64,000 nucleotides of DNA from Salipiger thiooxidans (GCF_900102075.1 NZ_FNAV01000010.1:186001-250000), one strand, 5' to 3'. Counted from the first letter of the stretch, positions 1-9,158 are shown. Made by a program: numbers and translations. Notes: a model not told the origin generated them from the sequence alone.

Positions 1-36
1 GATGCGACCGCCGCGAGCATTGCAAGGATTCCGACC

Positions 37-1068
37 ATGACCGACACCGTCATCCGCCGCACCGGCCGCGCCGGCCATGTCAGCCTGTCCCGCCCCAAGG
101 CGCTGAACGCGCTGAACCATGCCATGTGCCTCGAGATCGAAGCCGCGCTCGACGCCTGGCGCGACGATCCCGAGGTGGCGCTCGTGATGATCGACGGCGC
201 CGGCGACAAGGCCTTCTGCGCCGGCGGCGACATTGCCGAGATCTACCACCAGGGCCGCGCGGGCGATTATGCCACCGGGCGGGCGTTCTGGCGCGACGAG
301 TACCGGCTGAACGCCAAGCTCGCCGAGTATCCCAAGCCGGTGATCAGCTTCCTGCACGGCTTCGTGATGGGCGGCGGCGTCGGGCTTGGCGGGCACGTGG
401 GCGAGCGGGTGGTCTGCGAGAGCTCACAGATCGCCATGCCGGAATGCGGCATCGGCTTCGTGCCGGACGTGGGCGGCTCGCTGCTGCTGGCGCGCGCCCC
501 GGGGCGGCTGGGGGAATACCTCGGGCTCACCGCCGCGCGCATGGGTCCGGGCGACGCTATCCACGCGGGCTTCGCCGACCATTTCGTGCCCGAGGCCGAC
601 TGGCCCGCGCTGAAGGAACGGCTGGCGGCGACCGGCGATGTCGCGGCGCTGTCCGAGGCGGCATCCGCGCCCCCGGCAAGCCCCATGGCCGCGGCGCAGG
701 ACGAGATCGACGTACTCTTCGGCGCAGACAGCGTCGCGGGCATCCGCGCAGCGCTCGAGGGTGCCAAGGGCCCCATCGGCGAGGCCGCGCGCAAGGCGGT
801 GGGGCGCAATTCGCCGCTGTCGATGGCGGTGACGCTCGAGATGCTGCGCCGGCTGCGCGCCGGCGATGGCGACATCCGCGCGGCGCTGCGGCAGGAATAC
901 CGGGTCTCGCACCGCATCGTCGAAGAGGGCGATTTCGTCGAGGGCGTTCGCGCGCAGATCATCGACAAGGACCGCACCCCGCACTGGCGCCTCGCCGCTG
1001 ACGAGGTCACTCCGGCGCATGTCGAGGCGATGCTGGCACCGCTGGGCGAGGACGAACTGGCGCTCTGA
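37..1068 (+). CDS. Enoyl-CoA hydratase/isomerase family, 3-hydroxyisobutyryl-CoA hydrolase type
   Basis: A 343-residue crotonase-fold enzyme, close to the usual length of 3-hydroxyisobutyryl-CoA hydrolases. Seen: the oxyanion-hole segment CAGGD at residues 61-65, the glycine-rich turn MGGGVGL at 111-117, and PECGIGFVPDVG at 135-146, whose Glu and Asp are the pattern of the hydrolase branch. Family knowledge: it would release 3-hydroxyisobutyrate from its CoA ester in cytosolic valine breakdown. The start ATG has AAGGA seven bases upstream. A 3-hydroxyisobutyrate-dehydrogenase-like gene lies at 15.7 kb, which fits the pathway but is not linked to this gene. A plain enoyl-CoA hydratase is the main alternative; these are usually about 260 residues. 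Confidence 0.85.
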   Translation: MTDTVIRRTGRAGHVSLSRPKALNALNHAMCLEIEAALDAWRDDPEVALVMIDGAGDKAFCAGGDIAEIYHQGRAGDYATGRAFWRDEYRLNAKLAEYPKPVISFLHGFVMGGGVGLGGHVGERVVCESSQIAMPECGIGFVPDVGGSLLLARAPGRLGEYLGLTAARMGPGDAIHAGFADHFVPEADWPALKERLAATGDVAALSEAASAPPASPMAAAQDEIDVLFGADSVAGIRAALEGAKGPIGEAARKAVGRNSPLSMAVTLEMLRRLRAGDGDIRAALRQEYRVSHRIVEEGDFVEGVRAQIIDKDRTPHWRLAADEVTPAHVEAMLAPLGEDELAL

Positions 1069-1155
1069 ACGGGGCGCCCGGGGCGCATGCGACAAAGGTT
1101 TATGGTTCAGGTCCGTCCCGAAACGCGCTAGAAGCGCTGGAAAAGGATGGAACTC

Positions 1156-1806
1156 ATGGTCACGCTCGACATCTTCTCCGACCCGATCTGCCCCTGGTGC
1201 TATATCGGCAAGAGCTACCTCGACCGCGCGTTGCAGGACGCGCCGGACCATCCGTTCACGATCCGCTGGCGGCCCTTCATGCTGAACCCGGACATGCCGG
1301 CGGAAGGCATGGACCGGCGCGCCTATCTCGAGACCAAGTTCGGCGGCAAGGACGGAGCGGTGAAGGCCTATATGCCCGTCTTCGAACACGCCCGCGACGC
1401 CGGGCTGACCATCAACCTCGACGCCATCGAGCGGACGCCCTCGACCCTCGACGCCCACCGGCTGATCCACTGGGCCGGGATCGAAGGGGTGCAGACCGCC
1501 GTGGTCTCGGCGCTCTTCACCGCCTATTTCGTCGAGATCCGCGACATCGGCAACCGCGAGGTTCTGGGCGACATCGCCGATGCCTGCGGGCTCGACGCGA
1601 GCCTGATCCTGCGGCTTCTGGCCTCCGAGGCCGACCGGCGCGAGATTGTCGAGATGGACGCCACGGCGCGCGGCATGGGGGTAACCTCGGTGCCGACCTT
1701 CGTGGTCGCGGGACAGCACGCGGTGCCCGGCGCCCAGCCGGCCGAGCTCTGGTCGCGGGTGATCGCCGAGCTCAAGGACGGCGGCGCCCGCGCGGCTCTG
1801 GCCTGA
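1156..1806 (+). CDS. DsbA-family thioredoxin-fold oxidoreductase (FrnE / hydroxychromene-carboxylate isomerase-like)
   Basis: A 216-residue protein that starts directly in a thioredoxin-fold strand and carries CPWC at residues 12-15, with a cis-proline-type VPTF near the C-terminus. There is no signal peptide, so it is probably cytosolic, unlike true DsbA. This is the pattern of the FrnE/2-hydroxychromene-2-carboxylate isomerase family, whose members are glutathione- or thiol-dependent oxidoreductases. I chose the ATG at 1156 over 1147 because AAGGA lies eight bases before it, while the upstream ATG overlaps that ribosome-binding site. The substrate cannot be told from sequence. Confidence 0.8.
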   Translation: MVTLDIFSDPICPWCYIGKSYLDRALQDAPDHPFTIRWRPFMLNPDMPAEGMDRRAYLETKFGGKDGAVKAYMPVFEHARDAGLTINLDAIERTPSTLDAHRLIHWAGIEGVQTAVVSALFTAYFVEIRDIGNREVLGDIADACGLDASLILRLLASEADRREIVEMDATARGMGVTSVPTFVVAGQHAVPGAQPAELWSRVIAELKDGGARAALA

Positions 1807-1992
1807 TCGCGACACCCCTCCCCGCGCCCCCGGCGGGGCCTGATCTGCGCGCATAGCGGAATTGCATGCTGCGAGCACCGAATGGCTGTTGTCAGGCCGG
1901 GCGCCGATCCGATAGCCCGATGGCAACGCCATTTCGCCCCGCGCGCAGCCTTCGTCCTGCCGGCGGACCGATCACCAAGGATCCGACTTTCC

Positions 1993-3207
1993 ATGCGCCC
2001 TGATACTGTCCCCGGACGCCCCGAGTTCATCGCCATGCTGGCGATGCTCTTTGCAACCATCGCCTTCTCGATCGACGCGATGCTGCCCGCCCTGCCCGAG
2101 ATCGGGGCCGAGCTGACGCCCGACGACGTCAACCGCGCGCAGCTCGTGGTGACCAGCTTCGTGCTCGGCATGGGGATCGGCACCTTCTTCACCGGGCCGC
2201 TGTCCGACACCTTCGGGCGCAAGCCGGTGGTTCTGGCGGGCGCGACGCTCTACGTGGTGATGTCGCTGGTCGCGGCGCAGGAGGATTCGCTCGAGCTGCT
2301 CCTGGTGGCGCGTCTGTTCCAGGGGCTCGGCGCCGCGGGCCCGCGGGTGGTGGCGCTGGCCATCGTGCGCGACCTGCATTCGGGGCGCGAGATGGCGCGG
2401 ATCATGTCCTTCGTGATGATGATCTTCACCATCTTCCCGGCGCTGGCGCCCTCGATGGGCGCGGTGATCATCGACCTCAGCAGCTGGCGCGGCATCTTCA
2501 TCGCCTTCGTGGTCTTCGCCACCATCTCCACCAGCTGGCTGATGCTGCGCCTGCCAGAGACGCTCCCGCGCGAGAAGCGCCGGCCGTTCCGCCTGCGCAC
2601 CCTCTGGGCCGCGGTGAAGGAGCTGCTCGGCCACACGGTGGTGCGGATCTCGATTGCGGTGCAGGCGCTGATCATGGCGATGCTGTTCTCGATGATCTCG
2701 ACGGTACAGCCGATCTACGACATCAGCTACGGCCGCGCCGAGAGCTTCCCGCTGTGGTTCGGCGGCGTGGCGATCCTCGCGGCGTCGGGAAGCGTGCTGA
2801 ACGCGGCGCTGGTGATGCGGCTGGGGATGCGCTTCCTCGTGACCGCGGTGCTGGGGCTGCAGGTGGTGTTGGCGGGCGCGGCACTGGTGGTTTTCGCCAC
2901 GGGGCTGCCGAGCGATCTCGGCTTCGCGGTCTTCGTGGTCTGGCAGCTGGCGGTGTTCTTCCAGATGGGCCTGACCATGGGCAACCTCAACGCCATCGCG
3001 ATGGAGCCGGTGGGGCATATCGCCGGGCTCGCCGCCTCGGTGATCGGCGCGCTGGCGACGGTCATGGGCGTGGTGATCGCGATCCCGACGGGTCTGATGT
3101 TCGACGGCACGCCGCTGCCGCTGGCGGGAGGGATCTTCGTCGAAGCGGTCCTCGCGCTGCTTCTGATGCGGAAGATGGCGAAGATCGATCAGGCCAACCC
3201 GGTCTGA
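1993..3207 (+). CDS. MFS multidrug efflux transporter, Bcr/CflA type
   Basis: A 404-residue integral membrane protein with about twelve hydrophobic segments. The loop between helices 2 and 3 has the major-facilitator motif GPLSDTFGRKP at residues 68-78. Helix 1 carries the SIDAMLPALPEI type segment typical of the Bcr/CflA drug-resistance branch. Expected role: proton-driven export of drugs or metabolites across the inner membrane. The start at 1993 is preceded by AAGGAT ten bases upstream; an ATG at 1882 would add a polar, low-complexity leader and is less likely. It has no obvious operon partner. Confidence 0.85.
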   Translation: MRPDTVPGRPEFIAMLAMLFATIAFSIDAMLPALPEIGAELTPDDVNRAQLVVTSFVLGMGIGTFFTGPLSDTFGRKPVVLAGATLYVVMSLVAAQEDSLELLLVARLFQGLGAAGPRVVALAIVRDLHSGREMARIMSFVMMIFTIFPALAPSMGAVIIDLSSWRGIFIAFVVFATISTSWLMLRLPETLPREKRRPFRLRTLWAAVKELLGHTVVRISIAVQALIMAMLFSMISTVQPIYDISYGRAESFPLWFGGVAILAASGSVLNAALVMRLGMRFLVTAVLGLQVVLAGAALVVFATGLPSDLGFAVFVVWQLAVFFQMGLTMGNLNAIAMEPVGHIAGLAASVIGALATVMGVVIAIPTGLMFDGTPLPLAGGIFVEAVLALLLMRKMAKIDQANPV

Positions 3208-3330
3208 TCGCTGCCCCGGCGGCGCGCGCGGCACTCCGGGCATCCGCGCGGACCGGCGGGCTTTCGTGCTTTCGCGGGCCGTTGCCACGATCCAGCGCTC
3301 TTCGACATGCCCCGCCCGCTGAGGCATCAG

Positions 3331-3561
3331 GCTTCTCTGCCCTGGGCTGCACGCTTCTCGACCACAGACCACATTCATCTCGACCTCGGGCCCGGCGTGT
3401 CTCGGCCTCGGGCTCATTGCATCGGCGCCTCGGGTTCACAACATCTCTGTCCAAGGCGTGTGCGTCTCAACCGCAAGCCAATACGTCTCGCCCCCAAGCC
3501 CAAAGCGTCTCACTTTCAGGACCAACGCTTCTCCCCCTCAGACCCGGCGCTTCTCCGTCTC
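3331..3561 (-). repeat. Degenerate tandem array with ~22-bp period (GAGA-N-GC motif)
   Basis: On the minus strand a short motif, GAGAAGCG or GAGACGC with variants, recurs about eleven times. On the plus strand the TCTC (or CCTC) ends fall at 3337, 3359, 3381, 3403, 3431, 3447, 3468, 3489, 3511, 3533 and 3555. Most steps are 21-22 bp, about two helical turns; one step is 28 and one 16. The sequence between motifs is not conserved. The period is not a multiple of three, so this is not a coding repeat. It fills the gap between the MFS gene and a chemoreceptor remnant. Confidence 0.6.
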
Positions 3562-4046
3562 CGGCGCGGCGGCTTGCCGCGGGACCAGCCGGAAGGCGCT
3601 CATGTCGTCGAGCAATTCGATGATCCTGCCGCTCACTGTGGTTGGAAAGATCGCCGGTGGCCGCCTCGTGCCCCTCGCCCTCGAAGGCACGGGCCTTGAT
3701 CGTGGCGCCGCCAAGGGCTTCCTGCAACTGCGAGACCGACTGGTTGAAATCGCGGCGCAGGCTCTCGCTGGCCTCTTGCATAGGCTCGGTGATGGCGCAG
3801 CCGAGATCGCGCTCCGCCAGCCGGTGCAGGCGCCGGTTGAAGAGCGTCATCACCTCCTGCGTTTCGCGGGCCGAGGCTTCGGCCCGCGACTGCGCCGCTG
3901 TGGCCTTGTGGGGCTCGTCGGCCACCTGTTCGCGGCTTTGCTCTCGGCCGCTGCGAGAGCAGCGCCATGCCGCCCCCGACGAGACGCGCGAGGGCCAGCA
4001 CCAAGGCATCCATGGAGTTGCGGTGCATCTTGGACATGCGCCGCAT
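3538..4046 (-). pseudogene. Frameshifted remnant of a methyl-accepting chemotaxis protein
   Basis: Reading leftward from 4046, one frame begins [20 protein letters not shown] and then breaks. A second frame continues with a HAMP-like stretch ([19 protein letters not shown], then [20 protein letters not shown]). A third frame ends in ELLDDMSAFRLVPRQ and a stop at 3538. At least two frameshifts are needed to join them, and the main signalling hairpin of a chemoreceptor is missing. I read it as a decayed, internally deleted chemoreceptor. No single frame gives a convincing intact protein. Confidence 0.55.
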
Positions 4047-4211
4047 CTATCAGCCCTGTCCTTTTCGCTTCCCTTACATCCCTCAAAGCTCGCTCAAATT
4101 TCCCGCAGGCGAGGTCACATTAAGTATACAAATGCATACAACGCTTTTCCCGGGAGATTTTTTCGGCTAAGGGGCCGTCATAGCCCGCATGCTAACAGGA
4201 AAGGGTACTGC

Positions 4212-5426
4212 ATGTCGAAGATCAAGGTAGACAACCCGATCGTCGAGATGGACGGCGATGAAATGACCAGGATCATCTGGGACTTCATCAAGAAGAAGCT
4301 GATCCTGCCCTATCTGGACCTCGACCTGCTTTACTACGACCTCGGGATCGAGGAGCGCGACCGCACCGAAGACCAGATCGCCATCGACGCCGCGATGAAG
4401 ACCAAGGAGGTCGGCTGCGCGGTGAAATGTGCCACGATCACCCCCGACGAGGCGCGGGTCGAGGAATTCGGGCTCAAGAAGATGTGGAAGTCGCCCAACG
4501 GCACGATCCGCAACATCCTTGGCGGCGTGGTGTTCCGCCAGCCGATCATTTGCCGCAACGTGCCGCGCCTCGTGCCCGGCTGGACCCGGCCCATCGTGAT
4601 CGGCCGTCATGCCTTCGGGGACCAGTACAAGGCCACCGATTTCACCTTCCCCGGCGCCGGCAAGCTGACGATGAAATTCGTGGGCGAGGACGGCACGGTG
4701 ATCGAGAAGGACGTCTACGACGCGCCATCCGCGGGCGTCTACCAGGCGATGTACAACCTCGACAGCTCGATCATCGACTTCGCGCGGGCCTCGCTCAACT
4801 ACGGGCTGGCGCTCGGCTGGCCGGTGTACCTGTCGACCAAGAACACCATTCTCAAGGCCTATGACGGCCGCTTCAAGGACCTCTTCCAGAAGGTCTACGA
4901 GGAGGAGTTCGAAGAGAAGTTCAAGGCCAAGAAGATCTGGTACGAACACCGCCTGATCGACGACATGGTCGCCTGCTGCATGAAGTGGAACGGCGGGTTC
5001 GTCTGGGCCTGCAAGAACTACGACGGCGACGTGCAGTCCGACACCGTGGCGCAGGGCTTCGGCTCGCTGGGACTGATGACCTCGCAGCTGATGACGCCCG
5101 ATGGCAAGATCGTCGAGGCCGAGGCCGCGCACGGCACCGTCACCCGCCACTACCGCCAGCACCAGGAGGGCAAGTCGACCTCGACCAACTCCATCGCCTC
5201 GATCTTCGCCTGGACCGGCGGCCTCAAGCACCGCGCCAAGCTCGACGAGAACACCGCGCTGATGGCCTTTGCCACAACGCTCGAGAAGGTGATCGTCGAG
5301 ACGGTCGAGGACGGCTGGATGACCAAGGACCTCGCGCTGCTGGTGGGACCGGACCAGAAATGGCTGACCACCATGGGCTTCCTCGAGAAGATCGACGAGA
5401 ACCTCAACCGCGCGCTCGCCGGCTGA
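4212..5426 (+). CDS. icd: NADP-dependent isocitrate dehydrogenase
   Basis: A 404-residue cytosolic enzyme of the TCA cycle that oxidatively decarboxylates isocitrate to 2-oxoglutarate with NADP. The substrate-binding segment SPNGTIRN lies at residues 94-101. The coenzyme region is marked by [11 protein letters not shown] followed by the [15 protein letters not shown] segment, typical of the eukaryote-like (type II) isocitrate dehydrogenases of alphaproteobacteria. The start ATG follows a GGAAAGGG stretch. It is monocistronic: a decayed gene lies upstream on the other strand and a hairpin follows the stop codon. Identity is secure. Confidence 0.96.
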   Translation: MSKIKVDNPIVEMDGDEMTRIIWDFIKKKLILPYLDLDLLYYDLGIEERDRTEDQIAIDAAMKTKEVGCAVKCATITPDEARVEEFGLKKMWKSPNGTIRNILGGVVFRQPIICRNVPRLVPGWTRPIVIGRHAFGDQYKATDFTFPGAGKLTMKFVGEDGTVIEKDVYDAPSAGVYQAMYNLDSSIIDFARASLNYGLALGWPVYLSTKNTILKAYDGRFKDLFQKVYEEEFEEKFKAKKIWYEHRLIDDMVACCMKWNGGFVWACKNYDGDVQSDTVAQGFGSLGLMTSQLMTPDGKIVEAEAAHGTVTRHYRQHQEGKSTSTNSIASIFAWTGGLKHRAKLDENTALMAFATTLEKVIVETVEDGWMTKDLALLVGPDQKWLTTMGFLEKIDENLNRALAG

Positions 5427-5434
5427 CCGATCCG

Positions 5435-5459
5435 GCGCGGGGGCTGACCGCCCCCGCGC
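5435..5459 (+). terminator. Hairpin after icd
   Basis: A perfect 9-bp stem, GCGCGGGGG paired with CCCCCGCGC around a 7-base loop, begins nine bases after the icd stop codon. No T-run follows, so it may protect the mRNA 3' end rather than act as a strict intrinsic terminator. Confidence 0.55.
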
Positions 5460-5630
5460 AGCGTCCGTCCGCTCACAGGCCGGGTTGCAACGCGGGAAGA
5501 GTTGGTTCCCCGTCCTGCCAGCAACACGCCCCCGCGCCCTGCCTGCGATGCGGGCAGAGGCCCCGCCCGACGCGCCGTCAGAGCACGACCGCGCTTGACC
5601 CCCGCGCTGCGCTGCGGCAATTCCCCTTGC

Positions 5631-6251
5631 ATGCTGTTGCTCGAGTCTCCGCCGCCGGACCGCCACTCCTTCTGGGAGGATGCCCTCGCCATTCTGGTGG
5701 GCACCACCCTCGTCGCGCTGTCGATCCAGTTCCTGCGGGCGTCCGAGCTTTTCACCGGCCAGATCGCAGGCCTGTCGCTGGTGCTGTCCTACCCCACCGG
5801 CCTGCCCTTCGGCGCGATCTTCTTCGTGCTCAACCTGCCCTTCTACCTGCTGGCGATCCGCCAGCTCGGGTGGCGCTTCACCATCAAGAGCTTCCTTGCG
5901 GTGGCGCTGATGTCGACCATCGCCGAGAGCCTGCCGCTGGTGCTGAGCATGAACCACCTGCACCCGGCGCTCGGGGCGACGCTTTCGGGGATTCTCGCGG
6001 GGGTCGGGCTGCTGATGCTGTTCCGGCACGGCGCGACGCTGGGCGGGGTCGGCGTTGTGGCGCTCTGGGCGCAGGACACCAAGGGCATCAAGGCCGGTCA
6101 CGTGCAGCTTGGCTTCGACCTCTGCGTCTTCGCGCTGGCGCTCTTCCTGTTCGACTGGCAGCGGGTGCTGTGGTCGCTGCTCGGCGCCGTGGTGCTGAAC
6201 CTCATCATCACCGTCAACCACCGGCGCGACCGCTACATCGCCCGCTCCTGA
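5631..6251 (+). CDS. YitT family membrane protein
   Basis: A 206-residue integral membrane protein with five to six hydrophobic helices and the glycine-rich helix turns of the YitT/DUF161 family (TGQIAGLSLVLSY near residues 42-54, LGGVGVVALWAQ around 140). It lacks the C-terminal cytoplasmic DUF2179 domain of the longer Bacillus members. The function of the family is not well defined. The ATG at 5631 is chosen because the region before it is polar, proline- and arginine-rich and not membrane-like. It stands alone and converges with the EF-hand gene. Confidence 0.8.
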   Translation: MLLLESPPPDRHSFWEDALAILVGTTLVALSIQFLRASELFTGQIAGLSLVLSYPTGLPFGAIFFVLNLPFYLLAIRQLGWRFTIKSFLAVALMSTIAESLPLVLSMNHLHPALGATLSGILAGVGLLMLFRHGATLGGVGVVALWAQDTKGIKAGHVQLGFDLCVFALALFLFDWQRVLWSLLGAVVLNLIITVNHRRDRYIARS

Positions 6252-6265
6252 GCCCGCCCCCGGCC

Positions 6266-6502
6266 TCAGTTCGCTGCCGCGAGATGCCCGCCCTGCCGCG
6301 CCGCCTCGAACTCCTCGGGGCCGAGCAACCCGTCGCCGTCTCGGTCGAGGAACATGAACCCGTCGGTCGAGACCTCGGGCCAGACCGCCTGGATCTCGAA
6401 CAGCGTAAGCACGCCGTCACCGTTGATGTCCACACTGTCCTGCGCGGCGGCGGCGCCGGCGAACGTTGCGAACAGGATCAGGGTCAGGGTCTTCCTTGTC
6501 AT
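6266..6502 (-). CDS. Small secreted EF-hand calcium-binding protein
   Basis: A 78-residue protein with a clear signal peptide (residues 1-20, ending AGAAAAQ) and two calcium-binding EF-hand loops, DINGDGVLTLFE at 25-36 and DRDGDGLLGPEE at 53-64. Both loops have Asp/Asn at positions 1, 3 and 5 and Glu at position 12. It should be exported to the periplasm and bind calcium; its partner is unknown. The ATG at 6502 is the natural start because the signal peptide begins there. It is a singleton on the minus strand. Confidence 0.8.
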   Translation of the reverse strand: MTRKTLTLILFATFAGAAAAQDSVDINGDGVLTLFEIQAVWPEVSTDGFMFLDRDGDGLLGPEEFEAARQGGHLAAAN

Positions 6503-6731
6503 GCAGGTGGTCTCCGGCAAGATGGGCCATCCGGGCAAGCCCTGCCCCATTAGGCCAAGCCTCGCGGCGCCCGTCCATGCCCGCACGAGAGGCGCGCGGC
6601 GGGGCGCCGAAACCGCTGAAGTGCATGGGCAACACCCCGCGCAACCTGAACGTTTGCCAGAGGGGTCGGCGGAAATCCCCGCCCCGAACCCCCGCAGCTG
6701 CCGCAAAACCCGGCACACCCTCACGCGCAAG

Positions 6732-6762
6732 ACAAAGGGCGCGCCGCAACCGCGACGCGCCC
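6732..6762 (-). terminator. Intrinsic terminator of the aldolase gene
   Basis: On the minus strand a 7-bp GC-only stem, GGGCGCG with CGCGCCC and a 12-base loop, is followed by TTTGTCTTG. It lies about 45 bases past the stop codon of the class I aldolase gene. The rest of the gap 6503-6807 holds the leader of the EF-hand gene and shows no further gene. Confidence 0.6.
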
Positions 6763-6807
6763 CGATCCGGCCCCGGGCTCAGCCCGGCGCCTGGACGTCG
6801 TGAACCC

Positions 6808-7701
6808 TCAGAGCGAGGCTTCGTAGATCTTGCCAATGTTGCTGCCGAGCAGAGCGTTGAAGTCGTCGTCCGACTGCTTCTTCGACAGGCCCTCGGCCAG
6901 CGCGCGGCTGAAGGAGGCAATCATCTTCGGCTGACGGGCGAGCTTTTCGCAGGCGTCATCGGTGGTGTAGCCACCGGAAAGCGCCACGACACGCACCACG
7001 CGCGGATGGTCGGCGAGGTCGTCGTAGAGACCGTCGACGGTCGGAATGGTGAGCTTCAGCATGACGTCGATGCCTTCGGGCAGCGCGTCTAGCTGGGCCT
7101 TGATCGCATCCTTGAGGAGCGACTCGGCGGCTTCCTTGGTCGGCGAGTTGATGTCGACCTCGGGCTCGATGATCGGCACGAGACCTGCGGCGACGACGGT
7201 CTTGCCGACCTCGAACTGCTGGTCGACGACGGCCTTGATGCCCTCGGCGTTGGCGGCATGGATCACCGAACGCTCCTTGGTGCCGAAGATGCCGAAGGTT
7301 TCCTTGGCTTCCTTCAGCAGCTCCTCGAGGCCGGGCATCGGCTTCATCAGCTGCACGTCATTGGCCTTGTCCTCGAGACCCTTGTCGATCTTCAGGAAGG
7401 GCACGACGCCGCGCTTTTCCCAGAGGTACTGGGCGGTGGGGAGACCGTCGATCTCGCTGCGCATGGTGCGTTCGAACAGGATCGCGCCAAGCACCTTGGA
7501 ATCGGTGAACGCGGGCGATGTGATGATGCGCGAGCGCATCTTGTGGATCTCGCCGTACATCTCGGCTTCGCCGTTGTATTCGTCTTCTTCGACGCCGTAT
7601 TGCTTCAGCGCCTTGGGGGTGGATCCGCCAGACTGATCAAGCGCTGCAATGAAGCCATTGCCGGTCGCCATCTTCTTCTTCTGGTCTTCGAAAACGGTCA
7701 T
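6808..7701 (-). CDS. Class I fructose-bisphosphate aldolase
   Basis: A 297-residue cytosolic enzyme cleaving fructose-1,6-bisphosphate to triose phosphates through a Schiff base. Seen: the N-terminal GFIAALDQSGGSTPKAL segment that marks class I aldolases of this type, KIDKGLED for the active-site lysine region, and the VVALSGGY phosphate-binding segment near residue 235. The start at 7701 has AGAGG six bases upstream; an in-frame codon at 7746 would add 15 unlikely residues. A palindrome that could be an operator lies about 95 bases upstream. Identity is secure. Confidence 0.93.
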   Translation of the reverse strand: MTVFEDQKKKMATGNGFIAALDQSGGSTPKALKQYGVEEDEYNGEAEMYGEIHKMRSRIITSPAFTDSKVLGAILFERTMRSEIDGLPTAQYLWEKRGVVPFLKIDKGLEDKANDVQLMKPMPGLEELLKEAKETFGIFGTKERSVIHAANAEGIKAVVDQQFEVGKTVVAAGLVPIIEPEVDINSPTKEAAESLLKDAIKAQLDALPEGIDVMLKLTIPTVDGLYDDLADHPRVVRVVALSGGYTTDDACEKLARQPKMIASFSRALAEGLSKKQSDDDFNALLGSNIGKIYEASL

Positions 7702-7793
7702 GAGGAACCTCTCTCCCATGCTGGAAATGCCTGTTGCGAAAGGCATAGACCAAGGTTTCGGGATTGGGTAGGTGGTGCCGCCGGGTTTAACGC

Positions 7794-7808
7794 TAACGTC
7801 ACACGTTA
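7794..7808. promoter_or_regulatory. Palindrome upstream of the aldolase gene, candidate operator
   Basis: TAACGT-CAC-ACGTTA is a perfect 6-bp inverted repeat with a 3-base spacer, about 95 bases upstream of the aldolase start and overlapping the P450 stop codon. Just beside it (7785-7797) is a second near-palindrome with TTTAACGCTAAC. LacI-type regulators of central carbon metabolism in alphaproteobacteria bind sites with a central CG. That link is an inference. Confidence 0.3.
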
Positions 7809-9158
7809 CCGCTTATCGACGCGCAGATGTATGCCGTCCCGGGCGCGCACCGTGAGAAAGGCGACGGGCTCGGGCACCCTGCCCTCGACCGGCGACAGCC
7901 TGAGGTCGCGCAGGATCAGCGAGAGCATCAGCACCCCCTCGACCATCGCGAAGCCCGCGCCGGTGCAGACCCGCGGCCCGGCCGAGAACGGCATGTAGGC
8001 CTCGCGCTGGCACTGGCGTCCGTTCCCGGTGCCCCAGCGCGCCGGGTCGAAGCCGTGCGGGTTCTCCCACAACCGCTCGTGGCGGTGCTGGTGCCACGGG
8101 CTCAGCACCACCTGCGAGCCCGGCTTCAGCGCGCGGTCGCGGAAGCGCTCGGGGCGGCTCGTCTCGCGCACCATCATCGGCACCGGCGGGTAGAGCCGCA
8201 GCGTCTCGCGGAAGACATCGCGCGAGATCCTGAGCCGCGCGATGTCGGAAAACGCGGGGACCTCGCCCAGCACCTGCGCCTCTTCCGCCAGCCGCGCCTG
8301 CCAGTCGGGATGCGTCGCCGCAAGATAGAAGGCCCAGGCCAGCGCCGAGGCGCTGGTCTCGTGCCCGGCGAGGAAGAAGATCGCCACCTGGTCGACCATC
8401 TCCTCGGTCGAGAAGGTCTCGCCGGTCTCGGGGTCGCGGGTGGTCATGATCTTGGTGGCAAGATCGTCCGGCGCGGTGCCGGCGCGGATCTCGGCCATGC
8501 GGCGTTCGGTCAGCTCGGTGATCAGCGCCCGGATGCGCCGCGCGGCGGCCCGCGTGCCGGGCCGGTGGAAACGCGGCAGCCAGCGCGGCAGCGGCACGAA
8601 GGCCGCGAGGTTGAGGATCGGCTGGGTGCGCTGGTAGGTGCGGAACTCGTGGAAGACCTGCGCCGCCAGCGCGTCCTCGATGGGGATCGAAAAGAGCGTG
8701 CGGAAGATGATGTCGGCAGCGGCGTGGCTGGTCTCTTCCTCGATCTCCACCTCCTCGCCCGCCCGCTCTGCAAGCCGCGCCAGCGCCGCCTGCGCCGCGT
8801 CCCACATCGCCGGGTAGGTCTCGCGCAGGCGGCCGCCCTCGAAAGCCGGGTCGATGATGCGCCGCTGGCGCTGCCACTGCGCGCCATTGGTCAGGAACAC
8901 CGACGCGCCCAGCAGCGGCCGCAGCCCCTCGGACACCCGCCCGGACTTGGGAAAGTCCAGCGGCCGGTCCTTCAGCACGGTCTTCACCAGCTCGGGCTGG
9001 TTCACGAGGTAGGAGTGAAAGAACGGCGTGCGGAACTCGGCCATCCACGCCCGGTAGAGCCGCGCCGGCTGGGCCGAGAGGATGTCCTGCCGGAACAGGC
9101 GGAGGTAGCGCAGGAGCGAGACCTTCTCGGGCCGCGCGGCGGGTTTCGGCGGGATCAT
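7806..9158 (-). CDS. Cytochrome P450
   Basis: A 450-residue heme monooxygenase. Motifs in order: the I-helix oxygen-binding AGHETS at residues 264-269, the K-helix ExxR as ETLR at 318-321, and the heme loop FSAGPRVCTG at 391-400 with the axial ligand Cys398. There is no N-terminal membrane anchor, so it is a soluble bacterial type; the general layout recalls CYP110/CYP4-like fatty-acid or terpene hydroxylases. Its ATG overlaps the stop of the upstream hydrolase-like gene by 4 bp, so the two are probably translated together. Redox partners are not nearby. The substrate is unknown. Confidence 0.92.
   Translation of the reverse strand: MIPPKPAARPEKVSLLRYLRLFRQDILSAQPARLYRAWMAEFRTPFFHSYLVNQPELVKTVLKDRPLDFPKSGRVSEGLRPLLGASVFLTNGAQWQRQRRIIDPAFEGGRLRETYPAMWDAAQAALARLAERAGEEVEIEEETSHAAADIIFRTLFSIPIEDALAAQVFHEFRTYQRTQPILNLAAFVPLPRWLPRFHRPGTRAAARRIRALITELTERRMAEIRAGTAPDDLATKIMTTRDPETGETFSTEEMVDQVAIFFLAGHETSASALAWAFYLAATHPDWQARLAEEAQVLGEVPAFSDIARLRISRDVFRETLRLYPPVPMMVRETSRPERFRDRALKPGSQVVLSPWHQHRHERLWENPHGFDPARWGTGNGRQCQREAYMPFSAGPRVCTGAGFAMVEGVLMLSLILRDLRLSPVEGRVPEPVAFLTVRARDGIHLRVDKR

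Noticed and set aside
3331-3561. CRISPR array
   Set aside because: Spacing is only 21-22 bp and the shared motif about 7 bp; there are no true repeats of CRISPR length and no cas genes.
6503-6807. Cobalamin-type riboswitch upstream of the EF-hand gene
   Set aside because: GC-rich hairpins are present, but the conserved B12-box pattern is missing.
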